Assembly (NCBI GenBank): GCA_963737145.1 | Contig: CAVTRO010000004.1 | Coordinates: 62,001-126,000 of the forward strand | DNA: 64,000 nucleotides | Reading direction: 5' to 3' | Source: AP-15 sp963737145 | GTDB lineage: Bacteria > Pseudomonadota > Alphaproteobacteria > ATCC43930 > CGMCC-115725 | Shown: positions 36,261-44,688 of the stretch, piece after piece | Numbering within the stretch: position 1 is the stretch's first letter | Layout of the letters: every line of letters begins with the position of its first letter | Notes under the pieces: model-generated | Database searches by the model: none | The model's input: the letters and a program-made list of their open reading frames with translations, nothing else | What the model was told of the DNA's origin: nothing | Translations under genes and position numbers: made by a program

Positions 36261-36650
36261 TCAGGTTTCGGCAGCGCGGGCCGATCGCCTTGGCGCGCCG
36301 CCGCGTCCGATGCGCCGCAGGGCCGTTTCGAGATCGGCAATTAGTTCGGCAAAAGGCCGATCCGCGATGCCGGACCGGGCGATCAACACATAATCGGTTC
36401 CCGGTCGTCCAAGAGCCGGCAGGACGCTCGCTGCTGCTGCGCGCATCCGCCGCTTCGCGCGGTTGCGGATGACGGCATTGCCGACTTTTCGGCTCGCGGT
36501 GAACCCGACCCGGATTCCGGTGGCGCCGCTTGATCCCTGCGGATGCGGTGCGGCTTGCACAACCAAGCCCGGCCCGGCCGACCGCCGACCGCCGCTCGCC
36601 ACCCGAAGGAAGTCGGCGCGGACCTTCAGCGTTTCGAGCTTGCAGCCCAC
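36261..36650 (-). CDS. rnpA: Ribonuclease P protein component
   Basis: The RNR signature (GNAVIRNRAKRRMRAAAASVL) and the GFTASRKVG motif identify the protein subunit of RNase P, which binds the catalytic RNA for 5' maturation of tRNA. The N-terminal LKVRADFLRVASGGRR is typical. GTG at 36650 is the likely start, 32 bp after rpmH. The C-terminal part is basic and rich in Arg/Ala. Its 3' end converges with ferritin-like paralogue 1. Confidence 0.92.
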   Translation of the reverse strand: MGCKLETLKVRADFLRVASGGRRSAGPGLVVQAAPHPQGSSGATGIRVGFTASRKVGNAVIRNRAKRRMRAAAASVLPALGRPGTDYVLIARSGIADRPFAELIADLETALRRIGRGGAPRRSARAAET

Positions 36651-36681
36651 AAAGCTTCAGGTTGACTGGGAAACCGCAGCC

Positions 36682-36816
36682 TCACGCGGAAAGGCGCTTG
36701 CGGCCCTTCGCGCGGCGCGCTGCCAAGACCCGCCTGCCGGCGACCGTCGCCATCCTCGCCCGGAAGCCGTGACGGCGTTTGCGAACCAGATTGCTGGGCT
36801 GATAAGTACGCTTCAC
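36682..36816 (-). CDS. rpmH: 50S ribosomal protein L34
   Basis: The 44-residue product (VKRTYQPSNLVRKRRHGF, then RMATVAGRRVLAARR, ending KGRKRLSA) is an unmistakable L34. The start is GTG 36816, for no ATG lies upstream in frame. It is the first gene of the rpmH-rnpA transcript and has an excellent promoter at 36859-36887. It is too short for most length cut-offs but certain from its sequence. Confidence 0.97.
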   Translation of the reverse strand: MKRTYQPSNLVRKRRHGFRARMATVAGRRVLAARRAKGRKRLSA

Positions 36817-36858
36817 GGCGCCAATTCCGATTAGGGATCTCTCTCGAGCGGAGGGGGC

Positions 36859-36887
36859 TATATAGTGGCGTCAGTCGGAAGCGTCAA
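36859..36887 (-). promoter_or_regulatory. Sigma-70-type promoter of rpmH-rnpA
   Basis: On the minus strand TTGACG (36887-36882) and TATATA (36864-36859) are separated by exactly 17 bases, near-consensus -35 and -10 boxes, about 43 bp upstream of the rpmH GTG. The boxes lie left of the supported start of ferritin-like paralogue 2, which argues against an upstream start at 36865 for that gene. Confidence 0.85.
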
Positions 36888-37002
36888 CGGCGGGCCGGGA
36901 GAGGGACGCAACCGCCCTGCCGAAGCGTTCTCCATGCACCGGCTTTTGGTGATTGGCGAAGAGGCGGGCGAGTTGGGCGCTCCAACACAGGAGGTTGCGC
37001 GG

Positions 37003-37944
37003 ATGTTCGATGATGCGGCGGTCGAGGCCGCCGACCGTGCCGCCCGGATTTGGGCAGCAAGCGAACCGGGGCCGATCGCGCCCGGCAGCGAGGCGCACAA
37101 GACGGCTTTTTGTCGTATGCTGCTCGACACCCATAACCCGTACAAGCCGTCAATCATCGACTGGCCGGCGCTCGATGCCGAGGCTCGCGAACGCCTCGTC
37201 AGCCTGCCGATCTGGGACATCGCGGTGCAGACCGAGGGGAAGGCACGCCAGGGCGTGTTGAGCTATGCCGCGATGATCAAGGACACGTTGCTGCGGCGGG
37301 CCGTCGAACTGGACGGGTTCGAGGAAGGCCGCCACAAGGAGGTCCTCTCCAACCTCGTCGAGGCATACGGCATCCGCTTGGCGCCGGAGCCGGAATACCG
37401 CCGGCCCCGCGATCCGGAATGGGCCTTCATGGTGACCGGATTCAGCGAGTGCATCGACAGCTTCTTTGCCTTTGGTTTGTTCGCGCTGGCCAAGCGGTCG
37501 GGCTTCTTCCCGCCTCCCCTCGTCGATACGTTCGAGCCGGTCATGCAGGAGGAAGGCCGGCACATCCTGTTTTTTGTCAATTGGGTGGCGTGGCACAAAC
37601 GAAACCTGGCGCGGTGGCGTCGCCTGCTCTTCGCGGCGAAGGTGCTGGCGGTCTGGATTTTTCTGGTATGGGAGCGCATCGGCCTCGCCCGAGGCGTTGG
37701 GAGTGCCGGGGACGCCGGATCGGGAGCGGCGGTCCAGGACAACAATTTCACCTTGACCGGCGGCAAAGCGGTCAGTGCTGTCGACATGTCGGTTGCCGGG
37801 CTGATCGATATCTGCCTCGAAGAAAACGAGCGGCGGCTCTCGGGTTACGATTCTCGTCTCCTGCGGCCCAATCTGGTGCCGCGCCTGATGCGGTTTGCCC
37901 GCCGCTTCATGCGGCAACCGAGCGTGATCCCAGTCTCCCCATGA
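37003..37944 (+). CDS. Ferritin-like di-iron protein, paralogue 2
   Basis: It matches paralogue 1 along the whole length (VEAADRAARIWAASEPGPI, FCRMLLDTHNPYKPSIIDW, LPIWDIA) and keeps all four iron-ligand sites: QTEGKA, FEEGRHKEVL, SECIDSFFAFG and QEEGRHILFFVNW. ATG 37003 with AGGAGG eight bases before it is preferred; frames starting at 36865 or 36934 cover the rpmH promoter and add residues absent from paralogue 1. The product is 313 residues. Its stop overlaps the start of paralogue 3 as ATGA. Likely function: oxygen-dependent modification of a lipid or small molecule, inferred from the fold and the HpnL-like neighbour. Confidence 0.78.
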   Translation: MFDDAAVEAADRAARIWAASEPGPIAPGSEAHKTAFCRMLLDTHNPYKPSIIDWPALDAEARERLVSLPIWDIAVQTEGKARQGVLSYAAMIKDTLLRRAVELDGFEEGRHKEVLSNLVEAYGIRLAPEPEYRRPRDPEWAFMVTGFSECIDSFFAFGLFALAKRSGFFPPPLVDTFEPVMQEEGRHILFFVNWVAWHKRNLARWRRLLFAAKVLAVWIFLVWERIGLARGVGSAGDAGSGAAVQDNNFTLTGGKAVSAVDMSVAGLIDICLEENERRLSGYDSRLLRPNLVPRLMRFARRFMRQPSVIPVSP

Positions 37945-38798
37945 AGATCGGATCGGACGAGCACAAGGAACGCTTCTGTCGAGATTTCATCGCCAGCCAC
38001 TGTCGCTTCGACCCCGCGACCCTGACCTGGCCCGACCTCGATGAATTGTCTCTCGGCCGCTTGCGCGCCGTCCCGTTCTGGCAGGAAGTCCTCTACACGG
38101 AACGCCGAGCCGGGGTGATCGTCGACGCCTATGCCGAAACGATTGCCGACCCGCTGGTGCGCGACGCGGTCGCCCTCCAAGGATTTGAGGAGGCGCGCCA
38201 CGCCGACCTGCTGCGCGAGATGATCAGGCGTTACCGCATCGCTGCCGAAGAGCTTCCGCTCGACGAGCCGCTCAGCCCCGATCTGCGTCGGGCCTTTGCC
38301 GATTTCGGCTATGGCGAATGCCTCGATTCGTTTCTCGGGTTTGGTGTTTTCAAGATCGCCCGGCGGTCCGGGTTTTTGCCCGAACCGCTGTTCGAGATCT
38401 TCGACATGCTGATGCGCGAGGAAACCCGGCACATTGTTTTTTTCATTAACTGGATGGCGTGGCAACAGGTGGCGCGCGGAGGCATCGCTGGCTGGCTTCG
38501 CGGGGTGAATGCGGCTCGCTACTACGGCCGGGCGATCGGGCGGCTGCTCGGCACGGTGCGGCGCGGCCGCCGGGCAAACGATGGACGGGATTTCTCGGCG
38601 ACGCAGGCGAACGTTTTTCTCGAAGGCTTTACGCTGCGCGGCTTTGTCGAGGAGTGTTGCGCCGAACACGACAGGCGCATGAGGGATTTCGCCCCTGATT
38701 TGCTGCAGCCCAGTTTCCTGCCCAAACTGGCGGCAATCGCTCTCGCCGGCCTACGGTTGGGCAGCGGGTTTCGTGCGGTACGGGAAGGGCGCGTTTGA
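37941..38798 (+). CDS. Ferritin-like di-iron protein, paralogue 3 (divergent)
   Basis: The 285-residue protein is a distant paralogue: FCRDFIASHCRFDP, YTERRAGVIVDAYAETIADPLVRDAVALQG, FEEARHADLL, YGECLDSFLGFGVFKIARRSGFLP and REETRHIVFFINWMAW. The Glu, ExxH, Glu, ExxH set is complete. The C-terminal part ends CCAEHDRRMRDFAPDLLQPSFLPKL, the same end pattern as the others. The start ATG overlaps the previous stop and the stop overlaps the start of the hpnL-like gene (TGA within ATG... spacing four bases), so all three genes are translated from one transcript. It may form a heteromer with paralogue 2. Confidence 0.77.
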   Translation: MKIGSDEHKERFCRDFIASHCRFDPATLTWPDLDELSLGRLRAVPFWQEVLYTERRAGVIVDAYAETIADPLVRDAVALQGFEEARHADLLREMIRRYRIAAEELPLDEPLSPDLRRAFADFGYGECLDSFLGFGVFKIARRSGFLPEPLFEIFDMLMREETRHIVFFINWMAWQQVARGGIAGWLRGVNAARYYGRAIGRLLGTVRRGRRANDGRDFSATQANVFLEGFTLRGFVEECCAEHDRRMRDFAPDLLQPSFLPKLAAIALAGLRLGSGFRAVREGRV

Positions 38799-39838
38799 AG
38801 CTCTTTTCGGTGCTTGCGGCGGTCCTCGGACTGAGCCTGATCGCGGTGCTGATCTTTCATTTCGGACCGCAGGCCGTTACCCGTCCGCTGATTGCCGTCG
38901 GCTGGACCGGTTTTGCCGCGGTCTGCTCGATCCACCTCGCGCTGATTGCCGTCATGGGGCTCGCGTGGGGCGTGCTGATGCCCGGCACGAGACTTTGGGT
39001 GCCGGTTTGGGGGCGCATCGTCCGCGATTTCGGGTCCGAGCTGCTGCCGCTTTCGCAAATCGGTGGTTATGTCTTAGGCGCGCGCGCCGTCACCCTGGCG
39101 GGTGTCGACGGGACCACCGCCACGGCGAGCACGATCGTCGATATCACTCTCGAACTCTTCGGACAGCTCGCCTACACCGCGCTCGGTCTCGCTTCTCTGT
39201 TGTATGTCAAGCCCCACGCCCCAATCGCCATGCCCGTCGCGATCGGTCTTGCCGCGGCGGCACTTCTCGCGGCCGGGTTTGTCTTCGTTCAGCGCCGCGG
39301 CTTTAACCTGTTCGACCAATTCGCCCGGATGCTGGGCCGCGGCTGGGCCGATAAGACGGCTGCCGGCGCGGCAGTCCTCCATAGCGCCCTAACCGCCATC
39401 TACTTCCGGCGAGGGCGAGCGTCTTCGAGCTTTGCGTTGCACCTCGCCTGCTGGATCGCGAGCACGTTGGAAGCATGGGTCGCGTTGCGCTTCGCCGGCG
39501 CCTCTCTCGGCTTCGCTACGGTATTGGTGATCGAGAGTTTGCTCTACGCCGCACGCAGCGTCGCTTTTGCCGTTCCGAATGCGGTCGGCGTCCAAGAAGG
39601 TGCCTATATCCTGCTCGGCGCCAGCTTTGGCCTGACGCCCGAGACGGCGCTCGCCCTTTCGCTCCTCAAACGAGCGCGCGATCTGACGATCGGTGTGCCG
39701 GCGCTGGTTGCGTGGCAGCTCTTCGAAAGCGGACGGCTATGGCGCCGACTTGCGAGCCGCGGCCGTATTCCGGCTGCCCAGAATCGAAACCCCGGCCGGG
39801 ACGGCCGGGGCTCCTCCCTCGTCAGCTGGCTGCGGTGA
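38795..39838 (+). CDS. HpnL-like membrane protein (LPG synthase/UPF0104 flippase family)
   Basis: Multiple membrane helices (LSLIAVLIFHFGPQAVTRPL, FAAVCSIHLALIAVMGLAWG and others) with DFGSELLPLSQIGGYVLGARA, VDITLELFGQLAYTALGL, FAVPNAVGVQEGAYILLG and LSLLKRARDLTIGVPALVAWQ are those of the HpnL group associated with hopanoid genes. The family is related to the membrane part of lysylphosphatidylglycerol synthases, so lipid handling or flipping is likely. It starts by four-base overlap with paralogue 3. The last 25 residues are encoded across a GGCCGGGG hairpin (about 39793-39813), which may be a terminator the frame happens to read through. Confidence 0.8.
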   Translation: MKLFSVLAAVLGLSLIAVLIFHFGPQAVTRPLIAVGWTGFAAVCSIHLALIAVMGLAWGVLMPGTRLWVPVWGRIVRDFGSELLPLSQIGGYVLGARAVTLAGVDGTTATASTIVDITLELFGQLAYTALGLASLLYVKPHAPIAMPVAIGLAAAALLAAGFVFVQRRGFNLFDQFARMLGRGWADKTAAGAAVLHSALTAIYFRRGRASSSFALHLACWIASTLEAWVALRFAGASLGFATVLVIESLLYAARSVAFAVPNAVGVQEGAYILLGASFGLTPETALALSLLKRARDLTIGVPALVAWQLFESGRLWRRLASRGRIPAAQNRNPGRDGRGSSLVSWLR

Positions 39839-39911
39839 CGGGGGCAATGAGCATAGCGGCGAGATCATGCGACCAGCGCTCGGAGGTTGCAATAGATATC
39901 CGGAGAATTAA

Positions 39912-40961
39912 CTATAGATTATCCAAGTTAGGGATTTTGCCGTAACCCATCGCCCGGTAGATCACAAAAGCGACGAGCCAGGTCGCTGCGAATACGGCGA
40001 CCACGAGGTAGCCAAGCGCCCCGAAATGAGCCCCTGTGGCATCGACCACGTCCCATAAGCCGCCTTCCAGACCGACTTTGTCCCCGATCAAGCCCAACGC
40101 CTCGATCGCGCCGACCAGCACCGCGACGACCACCGAGAAGCCGGTGATCGCCAGATTGTAATAGAGCTTGCGCACCGGGTTCATGAACGCCCAACCATAG
40201 GCGCCGACCATCACCACGCCGTCGCTGCTGTCGACCAGCGACATCCCCGCGGTAAAGAGCGCGGGAAACACCAAGATCGACCAGACGGACAGTCCTTTGG
40301 ATGCTTCCGCGGCCGAGATCCCGAGCAAACCGATCTCGGTGGCAGTATCGAAACCGAGCCCGAACAGAAACCCGACCGGATACATATGCCAGCTGCGGGA
40401 AATCAGACGGAAGAGCCCGCCAAGCAGGCGTCCGAATAGCCCCCGCGACGAGAGCAGGACGTTCAGTTCCTCTTCCCGATAAGTCTTGCCTCGCCGCACG
40501 CGCTGGAAGAGCCGGTACACGCCCACCAGCACGACAAAATTGATGATCGCGATGCCAATCAGAAAAAGCGCCGAGGCCAACGTGCCGACCATGCCGCCAA
40601 TCGCGATCAAACCGGGGAAACGCTGCTGCACGCTCGTCGCGGTCAGAGCAATGACGACCGAGGCGGCAAACACGACGGTGGAGTGGCCGAGCGAGAAGAA
40701 GAGCCCGACCGTGATCGGCCGCTTGCCCTCCTGCATCAGCTTGCGGGTCATGTTGTCGATCGCGGCGATGTGATCCGCGTCGACCGCGTGCCGCAGCCCG
40801 AAGCCATAGGCGATCAGGGCGGTCGCCAACAGCAGCGGATAACCGCGAAACGCAGCGAATGCCCAGGCCCAGACGAGCAGATTGACGGCGACAAGGGCAC
40901 CGCAAAGCCCGATCGCCTTGGGGGCCAAACGGTTGGCCGCGTCGTCGAAAATCGCAAGCAT
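39912..40961 (-). CDS. Nickel/cobalt permease, NiCoT/HoxN family
   Basis: Eight or so membrane helices with the family signature GFGLRHAVDADHIAAIDNMTRK in helix II (HxxxD H), LFFSLGHSTVVF, LGFDTATEIGLL and SLVDSSDGVVMVGAYGWAF. These proteins import Ni2+ or Co2+ at low concentration. The metal cannot be decided from sequence. ATG 40961 is chosen. No urease, hydrogenase or cobalamin gene is near and no cobalamin or NiCo riboswitch was recognised in the 200 bp upstream. It runs convergent to the hpnL-like gene. Confidence 0.9.
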   Translation of the reverse strand: MLAIFDDAANRLAPKAIGLCGALVAVNLLVWAWAFAAFRGYPLLLATALIAYGFGLRHAVDADHIAAIDNMTRKLMQEGKRPITVGLFFSLGHSTVVFAASVVIALTATSVQQRFPGLIAIGGMVGTLASALFLIGIAIINFVVLVGVYRLFQRVRRGKTYREEELNVLLSSRGLFGRLLGGLFRLISRSWHMYPVGFLFGLGFDTATEIGLLGISAAEASKGLSVWSILVFPALFTAGMSLVDSSDGVVMVGAYGWAFMNPVRKLYYNLAITGFSVVVAVLVGAIEALGLIGDKVGLEGGLWDVVDATGAHFGALGYLVVAVFAATWLVAFVIYRAMGYGKIPNLDNL

Positions 40962-41158
40962 CAGCGATAGCGATCCGTCTGCCGCCGTGGAGATGATCGA
41001 TATATCCGGAGGGTTCCCAGCGCGCTACGTTCTGCGGCAACTGAAATTCTAAACAAAAGGTTCCGCCGACTTCACGCGCCATCGACTTCACACGAAGGTG
41101 ACCACCCCGCGCTCCAGGACGGGCTAGCATCGGCTTTTCTTGCTTCACACCGATTTCG

Positions 41159-41875
41159 ATGGCTGATGACACCTCGCCGCAACGCCTTGTTTCCGCGCGC
41201 CGGCTGCTGCCGCTCGGCCTCCTCGTCGCCGCGTGGATCGTCTTCATGCTGGCGGGCGGCTATCGCTATCTGACCTTCTCGGCGCTCGCCCAGAACCGCG
41301 ACTGGCTGTGCGGCCTCGTCCAGCAATGGGGCATTCTCGCCGCGTTCGTCTACATCATGGTCTATGCAACGCTGGTCGCGCTGTCGGTCCCTGGTGCCGC
41401 GATATTGACGATCGCTGGCGGCTTTCTGTTCGGCACCTGGATTGGCGGGCTGTGCGCGGTAATCGGTGGGACGCTGGGCGCCACCGCCATTTTCCTTGCC
41501 GCCCGCGGAGGTCTCGGTGGCCTTGCGCACCGTGCCGGACGATTGGTCGGCAAACTCGAGGCCGGGTTCCGCGACGATGCCTTCAATTATCTGCTCGTGC
41601 TGAGACTGGTACCGATCTTTCCGTTCTGGCTCGTCAACCTGGTTCCGGCCTTGGTCGGCGTCAGATTGCCGACCTACGTGCTCGCCACCTTCCTCGGCAT
41701 CGTTCCCGGCACTTTTGTCTATGCCAGCCTCGGCAATGGGCTGGGCAGCTTGGTCGAGGAGCCCGATCTGGCAATCATCTTCAAGCCGAGCCTGCTCGTG
41801 CCGATTGTCGGGCTCGCCGTCCTGGCACTGGTCCCGGTCGGCTACAAGCACTGGCGCAGCAAAAAGCCGGCATGA
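41159..41875 (+). CDS. VTT/SNARE-associated (TVP38/DedA-like) membrane protein
   Basis: The 238 residues show the VTT fold: SVPGAAILTIAGGFLFGTWIGGLCAVIGGTLGATAIFLAARG, then LLVLRLVPIFPFWLVNLVPALVGVRLPTYV and LGIVPGTFVYASLGNGLG. Members are membrane proteins linked to lipid scrambling or ion homeostasis. It is the first gene of a rightward operon whose second gene starts inside its stop codon (ATGA). Confidence 0.88.
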   Translation: MADDTSPQRLVSARRLLPLGLLVAAWIVFMLAGGYRYLTFSALAQNRDWLCGLVQQWGILAAFVYIMVYATLVALSVPGAAILTIAGGFLFGTWIGGLCAVIGGTLGATAIFLAARGGLGGLAHRAGRLVGKLEAGFRDDAFNYLLVLRLVPIFPFWLVNLVPALVGVRLPTYVLATFLGIVPGTFVYASLGNGLGSLVEEPDLAIIFKPSLLVPIVGLAVLALVPVGYKHWRSKKPA

Positions 41876-43278
41876 CCCGGCCGCTCGCCCCCGATCTTTG
41901 CATCATCGGCGCCGGCTCGGCCGGCCTGGCGGTCGCCGCCGGAGCGGCTCAGATGGGTGCCGAAATCGTGCTGGTCGAGCGCGGGCTGATGGGCGGCGAC
42001 TGCCTGAACTTCGGCTGCGTCCCCTCGAAATCGCTGCTCGCCGCCGCGCACCTCGCGGATGCGGCGCGGCGCGGCGCGGCACTCGGGATTCTCTCTGCTC
42101 GGCCCGATGTCGATTTCGCTGCCGCCGCGGACGGTGTCCAAAACGTCATCGCGGCGATCGCGCCGAATGATTCCGTCGAGCGCTTCGAGGGGTTCGGGGT
42201 CAGGGTGCTGCGCGGAGAGGCGCGGTTCACCAGTCCCCATACGGTCCGCGCCGGCGAGATCGAAATTCGTCCGCGCCGTTTTGTCATTGCGACCGGCTCG
42301 TACCCTGCTGTCCCGGCGATTCCCGGGCTCGCGGACGTTTCCTACCTGACGAACGAAACGATCTTCGCGAACCGCGACCGGCCGGACCACCTGATCGTCA
42401 TCGGCGGCGGTCCGATCGGGATCGAAATGGCGCAGGCGCATCGCCGGCTGGGCGCGCGCGTCACCGTGCTCAACGTCGGGCCGGTGCTGCCGCGCGACGA
42501 TCCCGAGCTCGTCGCCGGGCTGACCGGCCATCTGGGCGGTGAGGGGATCGCGATCCGGCCCGGCGTCGAGATCGCCGGCATCGAGCGCGACGGAAACGCC
42601 ATTGTCGCCAAGCTTGCCGGCGGCGAGCGGATTGCGGGATCGCATCTCCTGGTCGCTGCGGGGCGCCGTCCGAGCATCGAGGCGCTCGACCTCCCTGCTG
42701 CCGGGATCGAGGCCACCCCAAAAGGGATCACCGTCGATGCGCGGCTGCGAACGACAAACCGCCGGGCCTTTGCGATCGGCGATGTGGCCGGCGGCCCGCA
42801 ATTCACTCACGTCGCGCTCTATCACGCCGGGATCGTTATTCGGAACGCGCTCTTCAGATTGCCCGCCAGGGTCGATTACCGGGCCCTCCCCTGGGTCACC
42901 TACACGGATCCCGAACTCGCCCAGGTCGGGTTGACGGCGGCCGAAGCCGGCGGGGATGCGCGGGTGCTGCGGTGGCTGTTTTCGGAGAATGACCGCGCCC
43001 AGACCGAACGGGATACTGAGGGGCTGGTCAAGGTGGTGCTGGGCGGGAATGGCCGCATTCTCGGAGCCTCGATCCTCGGCACCGGCGCCGGCGATCTGAT
43101 CCTCCCCTGGGCGCTGGCGATTTCGCAAAAGCTCAAGATCGGCGCGCTCGCCAATTTGATCGTGCCCTACCCGACGCGCGGTGAGGCGAGCAAGCGGGCC
43201 GCGGGATGCTATTATACGCCGACCCTGTTCTCGCCGCGCACCCGCCGGCTCGTGCGCTTCCTGGCGCGCTTCGGCTGA
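41872..43278 (+). CDS. FAD-dependent pyridine nucleotide-disulfide oxidoreductase (MerA/LpdA-like)
   Basis: The FAD-binding GAGSAGLAVAAGAAQMGAEI, the redox pair in GGDCLNFGCVPSKSLL, the NAD(P) motif VIGGGPIGIEMAQAHRRLGA and AIGDVAGGPQFTHVA are clear. The C-terminal interface domain has WVTYTDPELAQVGLT and ends PYPTRGEASKRAAG. It lacks the C-terminal cysteine pair of mercuric reductase and the HxHPT motif of dihydrolipoamide dehydrogenase, so its substrate differs from both. VTT neighbours are common for this group. The gene overlaps the preceding stop by four bases and the kinase follows after three bases. Confidence 0.88.
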   Translation: MTRPLAPDLCIIGAGSAGLAVAAGAAQMGAEIVLVERGLMGGDCLNFGCVPSKSLLAAAHLADAARRGAALGILSARPDVDFAAAADGVQNVIAAIAPNDSVERFEGFGVRVLRGEARFTSPHTVRAGEIEIRPRRFVIATGSYPAVPAIPGLADVSYLTNETIFANRDRPDHLIVIGGGPIGIEMAQAHRRLGARVTVLNVGPVLPRDDPELVAGLTGHLGGEGIAIRPGVEIAGIERDGNAIVAKLAGGERIAGSHLLVAAGRRPSIEALDLPAAGIEATPKGITVDARLRTTNRRAFAIGDVAGGPQFTHVALYHAGIVIRNALFRLPARVDYRALPWVTYTDPELAQVGLTAAEAGGDARVLRWLFSENDRAQTERDTEGLVKVVLGGNGRILGASILGTGAGDLILPWALAISQKLKIGALANLIVPYPTRGEASKRAAGCYYTPTLFSPRTRRLVRFLARFG

Positions 43279-43281
43279 GGA

Positions 43282-44688
43282 GTGGTCGTGCCGCTGAAGA
43301 GCCTCTCCGCCCGTCTTTTGATCCTCACCGCGTTTTTCGTGATGGTCGGCGAAGTGCTGATTTTTGTGCCCTCGGTCGCCCGCTATCGCATGACCTATTT
43401 CGAGAACCGCCTCGCCGCCGGGTACATCGCGACCCTGGCGCTCGACGCGAGCCCGACCGGCCATCTCGACCGGAGCCTGACCGATCGCCTTCTCGCCCGC
43501 GTCGGGGCGCAGGGCGTGGCTGTCCGTCGCTCCGACGGCTCGGTATTGCGGCTCGACCGCGCCTCTCCGCCGCGCCCCGATTTCACGATCGACCTGGCCC
43601 ACCCGGACATCCTGCTCGCGATCCGCGGCTCGTTCCGCACCTTGTTCGGCGGCAGTGACCGCATCCTGCGGGTGCTCGGCCCCGCAGGAGTCGGCAACGC
43701 GGACACAGCCGAAGTGCTGCTCGATGAGGCGCCGCTGCGCAACGAGCTGTGGGATTTCGGCATCCGCATCCTCGAACTCTCGCTGGTTCTGTCGCTGGTG
43801 ACGGCGGCGCTCGTCTATCTGAGCCTGCAGTGGCTGCTGGTGCGGCCGATGCGGCGGATCACCGCCAGCATGATTGAGTTCCGCGAGGATCCCGAGGACG
43901 CCTCGCGGGTCATCGCGGCGAGCCGCCGGCAGGACGAAATCGGCGTCGCCGAGCGCGAGCTCGCGGTATTGCAGAGTACGGTACGGCAGGCGCTCGGTCA
44001 GCGGGCGCGGCTCGCCGCGCTCGGCACCGCGGTGACCAAGATAAACCACGATCTGCGCAACATCCTTTCGACCGCACGCCTGGTGACCGACGGCCTCACT
44101 GCCAGCGCCGCGCCGGAGGTGCGCCGGGTCGCCCCGCGCCTCGTCGACACGATCGATCGCGCCGTCGCGCTGTGCACCCGCACCCTCGATTTTTCGCGCG
44201 AGGACACCCCGCCGCTCGCGCGCAGCCGTTTTCCGCTGGCGCCATTGATCGACGAAATCGGCCCCGGTCTCGCGGTGTCCGAGCACGATCTGGCGATCGA
44301 AGACGAGATCCCGCCCGAGCTCATCGTCGAAGCCGACCGCGATCAGCTCTACCGCGTGTTCCTCAACCTCGCCCGCAATGCGGTCGAGGCCGGCGCGCAC
44401 CGGCTGCGCTTTGCCGCCGGGTGCGATGCCGCCACGGTCGCGATCGAAGTCGCCGATGACGGCCCCGGCCTGCCGCCCAAGGCGCGGGAAAACCTCTTCC
44501 GACCGTTCTTCGGCTCGGCCCGCCCGGGCGGCAGTGGGCTCGGCCTGGCGATCGCCCGCGAGCTGATGCGCGCCCATGGCGGCGAGCTAAGCCTCGCCTC
44601 GTCGACCGGCGCCGGCACCGTCTTTCGCCTGACCCTGCCTGCCCCCGCCATCCGCGAAGCCAAGCGAGTGCGCGCGTCGGCAACGTGA
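43282..44688 (+). CDS. Sensor histidine kinase with HAMP-type linker
   Basis: The start is GTG 43282 or GTG 43288, directly after the reductase gene. Two helices (LLILTAFFVMVGEVLIFVPSV and ILELSLVLSLVTAALVYLSL) enclose a sensor of about 130 residues. A HAMP-like VRPMRRITASMIEFREDPED is followed by the phospho-acceptor His in INHDLRNILSTARLV. The ATPase domain has NLARNAVEAG, DDGPGLPPKAR and GGSGLGLAIARELM. No response regulator is next to it. As third gene of the VTT-reductase operon it probably monitors the same envelope or redox stress. Confidence 0.86.
   Translation: MVVPLKSLSARLLILTAFFVMVGEVLIFVPSVARYRMTYFENRLAAGYIATLALDASPTGHLDRSLTDRLLARVGAQGVAVRRSDGSVLRLDRASPPRPDFTIDLAHPDILLAIRGSFRTLFGGSDRILRVLGPAGVGNADTAEVLLDEAPLRNELWDFGIRILELSLVLSLVTAALVYLSLQWLLVRPMRRITASMIEFREDPEDASRVIAASRRQDEIGVAERELAVLQSTVRQALGQRARLAALGTAVTKINHDLRNILSTARLVTDGLTASAAPEVRRVAPRLVDTIDRAVALCTRTLDFSREDTPPLARSRFPLAPLIDEIGPGLAVSEHDLAIEDEIPPELIVEADRDQLYRVFLNLARNAVEAGAHRLRFAAGCDAATVAIEVADDGPGLPPKARENLFRPFFGSARPGGSGLGLAIARELMRAHGGELSLASSTGAGTVFRLTLPAPAIREAKRVRASAT

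Noticed and set aside
40962..41158. Possible cobalamin or Ni/Co riboswitch upstream of the NiCoT permease
   Set aside because: No B12-box-like or NiCo-type conserved core could be recognised by eye.
41842..44577. 911-residue open frame on the minus strand
   Set aside because: It is antisense to the clear flavin reductase and histidine kinase genes and shows no family motif; long shadow frames are common at this G+C.
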